Notes under the pieces: model-generated
Told to the model about the DNA's origin: nothing
The model's input: the letters and a program-made list of their open reading frames with translations, nothing else
Databases searched by the model: none
Position numbers and translations under genes: made by a program
Shown: positions 5,297 through 5,424 of the stretch, piece by piece
Numbering within the stretch: the first letter of the stretch is position 1
Layout: every line of letters begins with the position of its first letter
Assembly: GCA_946543095.1 (NCBI GenBank)
Contig: CAMNLO010000139.1
Coordinates: forward strand, 1-5,424
Direction of reading: 5' to 3'
Source: an uncultured bacterium
GTDB taxonomy: Bacteria; Bacillota; Clostridia; Lachnospirales; Lachnospiraceae
DNA length: 5,424 nt

Positions 5297-5424
5297 TCAT
5301 CCTTCCGGTGCAAAGCAGGCGCAAACCTGCGCACCCTGTTTTCTCTGTTCCATGACCTTACGCATCACCGCATCATAATCCCCCTCCGAAAACCGGACAA
5401 GCGTGGTTTGGGCGGGAGGGCCCA
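5297..5424 (-). CDS. hisZ: Probable HisZ C-terminus (ATP phosphoribosyltransferase regulatory subunit), 5' part outside window
   Basis: An open frame entering from the right edge ends in TGA at 5297-5299, 13 nt before hisG. It gives 41 residues, including TTLVRFSEGDYDAVMRKVME and a tail with two Cys (VCACF). The other two minus-strand frames through this stretch close early. HisZ is a class II tRNA-synthetase-like protein without aminoacylation activity. It binds short-form HisG and confers activity and histidine control. The visible fragment has no diagnostic HisZ motif. The assignment rests on its position directly upstream of a short HisG, the common hisZ-hisG order, and a plausible C-terminal pattern. 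Confidence 0.65.
   Translation of the reverse strand, partial: GPPAQTTLVRFSEGDYDAVMRKVMEQRKQGAQVCACFAPEG

Noticed and set aside
5284..5334. Longer hisG start at 5334
   Set aside because: It would add 17 residues not matching the HisG N-terminus, overlap hisZ, and ignore the well-placed GGAG before the ATG at 5283.
1..5424. tRNA, rRNA, CRISPR array, insertion sequence or attachment site
   Set aside because: No cloverleaf-like segment, regularly spaced repeats, transposase or terminal inverted repeats were seen. Nearly all bases are within coding genes.

Overview
The window reads entirely on the minus strand (right to left in these coordinates). It carries six genes, two of them cut by the window edges. 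Base composition is moderately GC-rich by eye, ribosome binding sites are strong and purine-rich, and HisG is the short form that works with HisZ. Together with a Cys-lipoprotein carrying a K/E-rich spacer, this suggests a Gram-positive Clostridia genome, most likely Lachnospiraceae. That placement is inference; no rRNA or other marker is present.

Region 1 (5424 to 3340) is a histidine biosynthesis cluster: the end of hisZ, then hisG (first step) and hisD (last two steps), with gaps of 13 and 15 nt. No hisB, hisH, hisA, hisF or hisI follows hisD here.

Region 2 (3343 to 3266) is the only real intergenic interval. It holds a very good sigma-A-type promoter (ATGACA, 16 bp, extended TGA-TATAAT) overlapping the hisD stop codon, two overlapping dyads at its -35 box, and a leader of about 44 nt. 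I see no intrinsic terminator, so read-through from hisD is also possible.

Region 3 (3265 to 1) is a tightly packed three-gene unit. First comes a NagE-like PTS membrane permease (EIIC) with a C-terminal EIIB-like domain. Next is an unrecognised lipoprotein whose ATG directly abuts the permease stop (TAAATG). Last is proB (glutamate 5-kinase), whose GTG start overlaps the lipoprotein stop (GTGA). proB runs off the left edge.

The most notable observation is that the EIIB-like domain has lost its phosphorylatable cysteine (Ala437 stands there) and the following TRLR motif, while its fold-level pattern is kept. The EIIC loop that normally reads RFxAGD is also changed. This looks like a PTS permease released from phosphotransfer and possibly turned into a sensor or a non-PTS transporter. 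It is translationally linked to a novel lipoprotein and to the committed step of proline synthesis. The linkage is visible in the sequence; any functional connection between them is inference.
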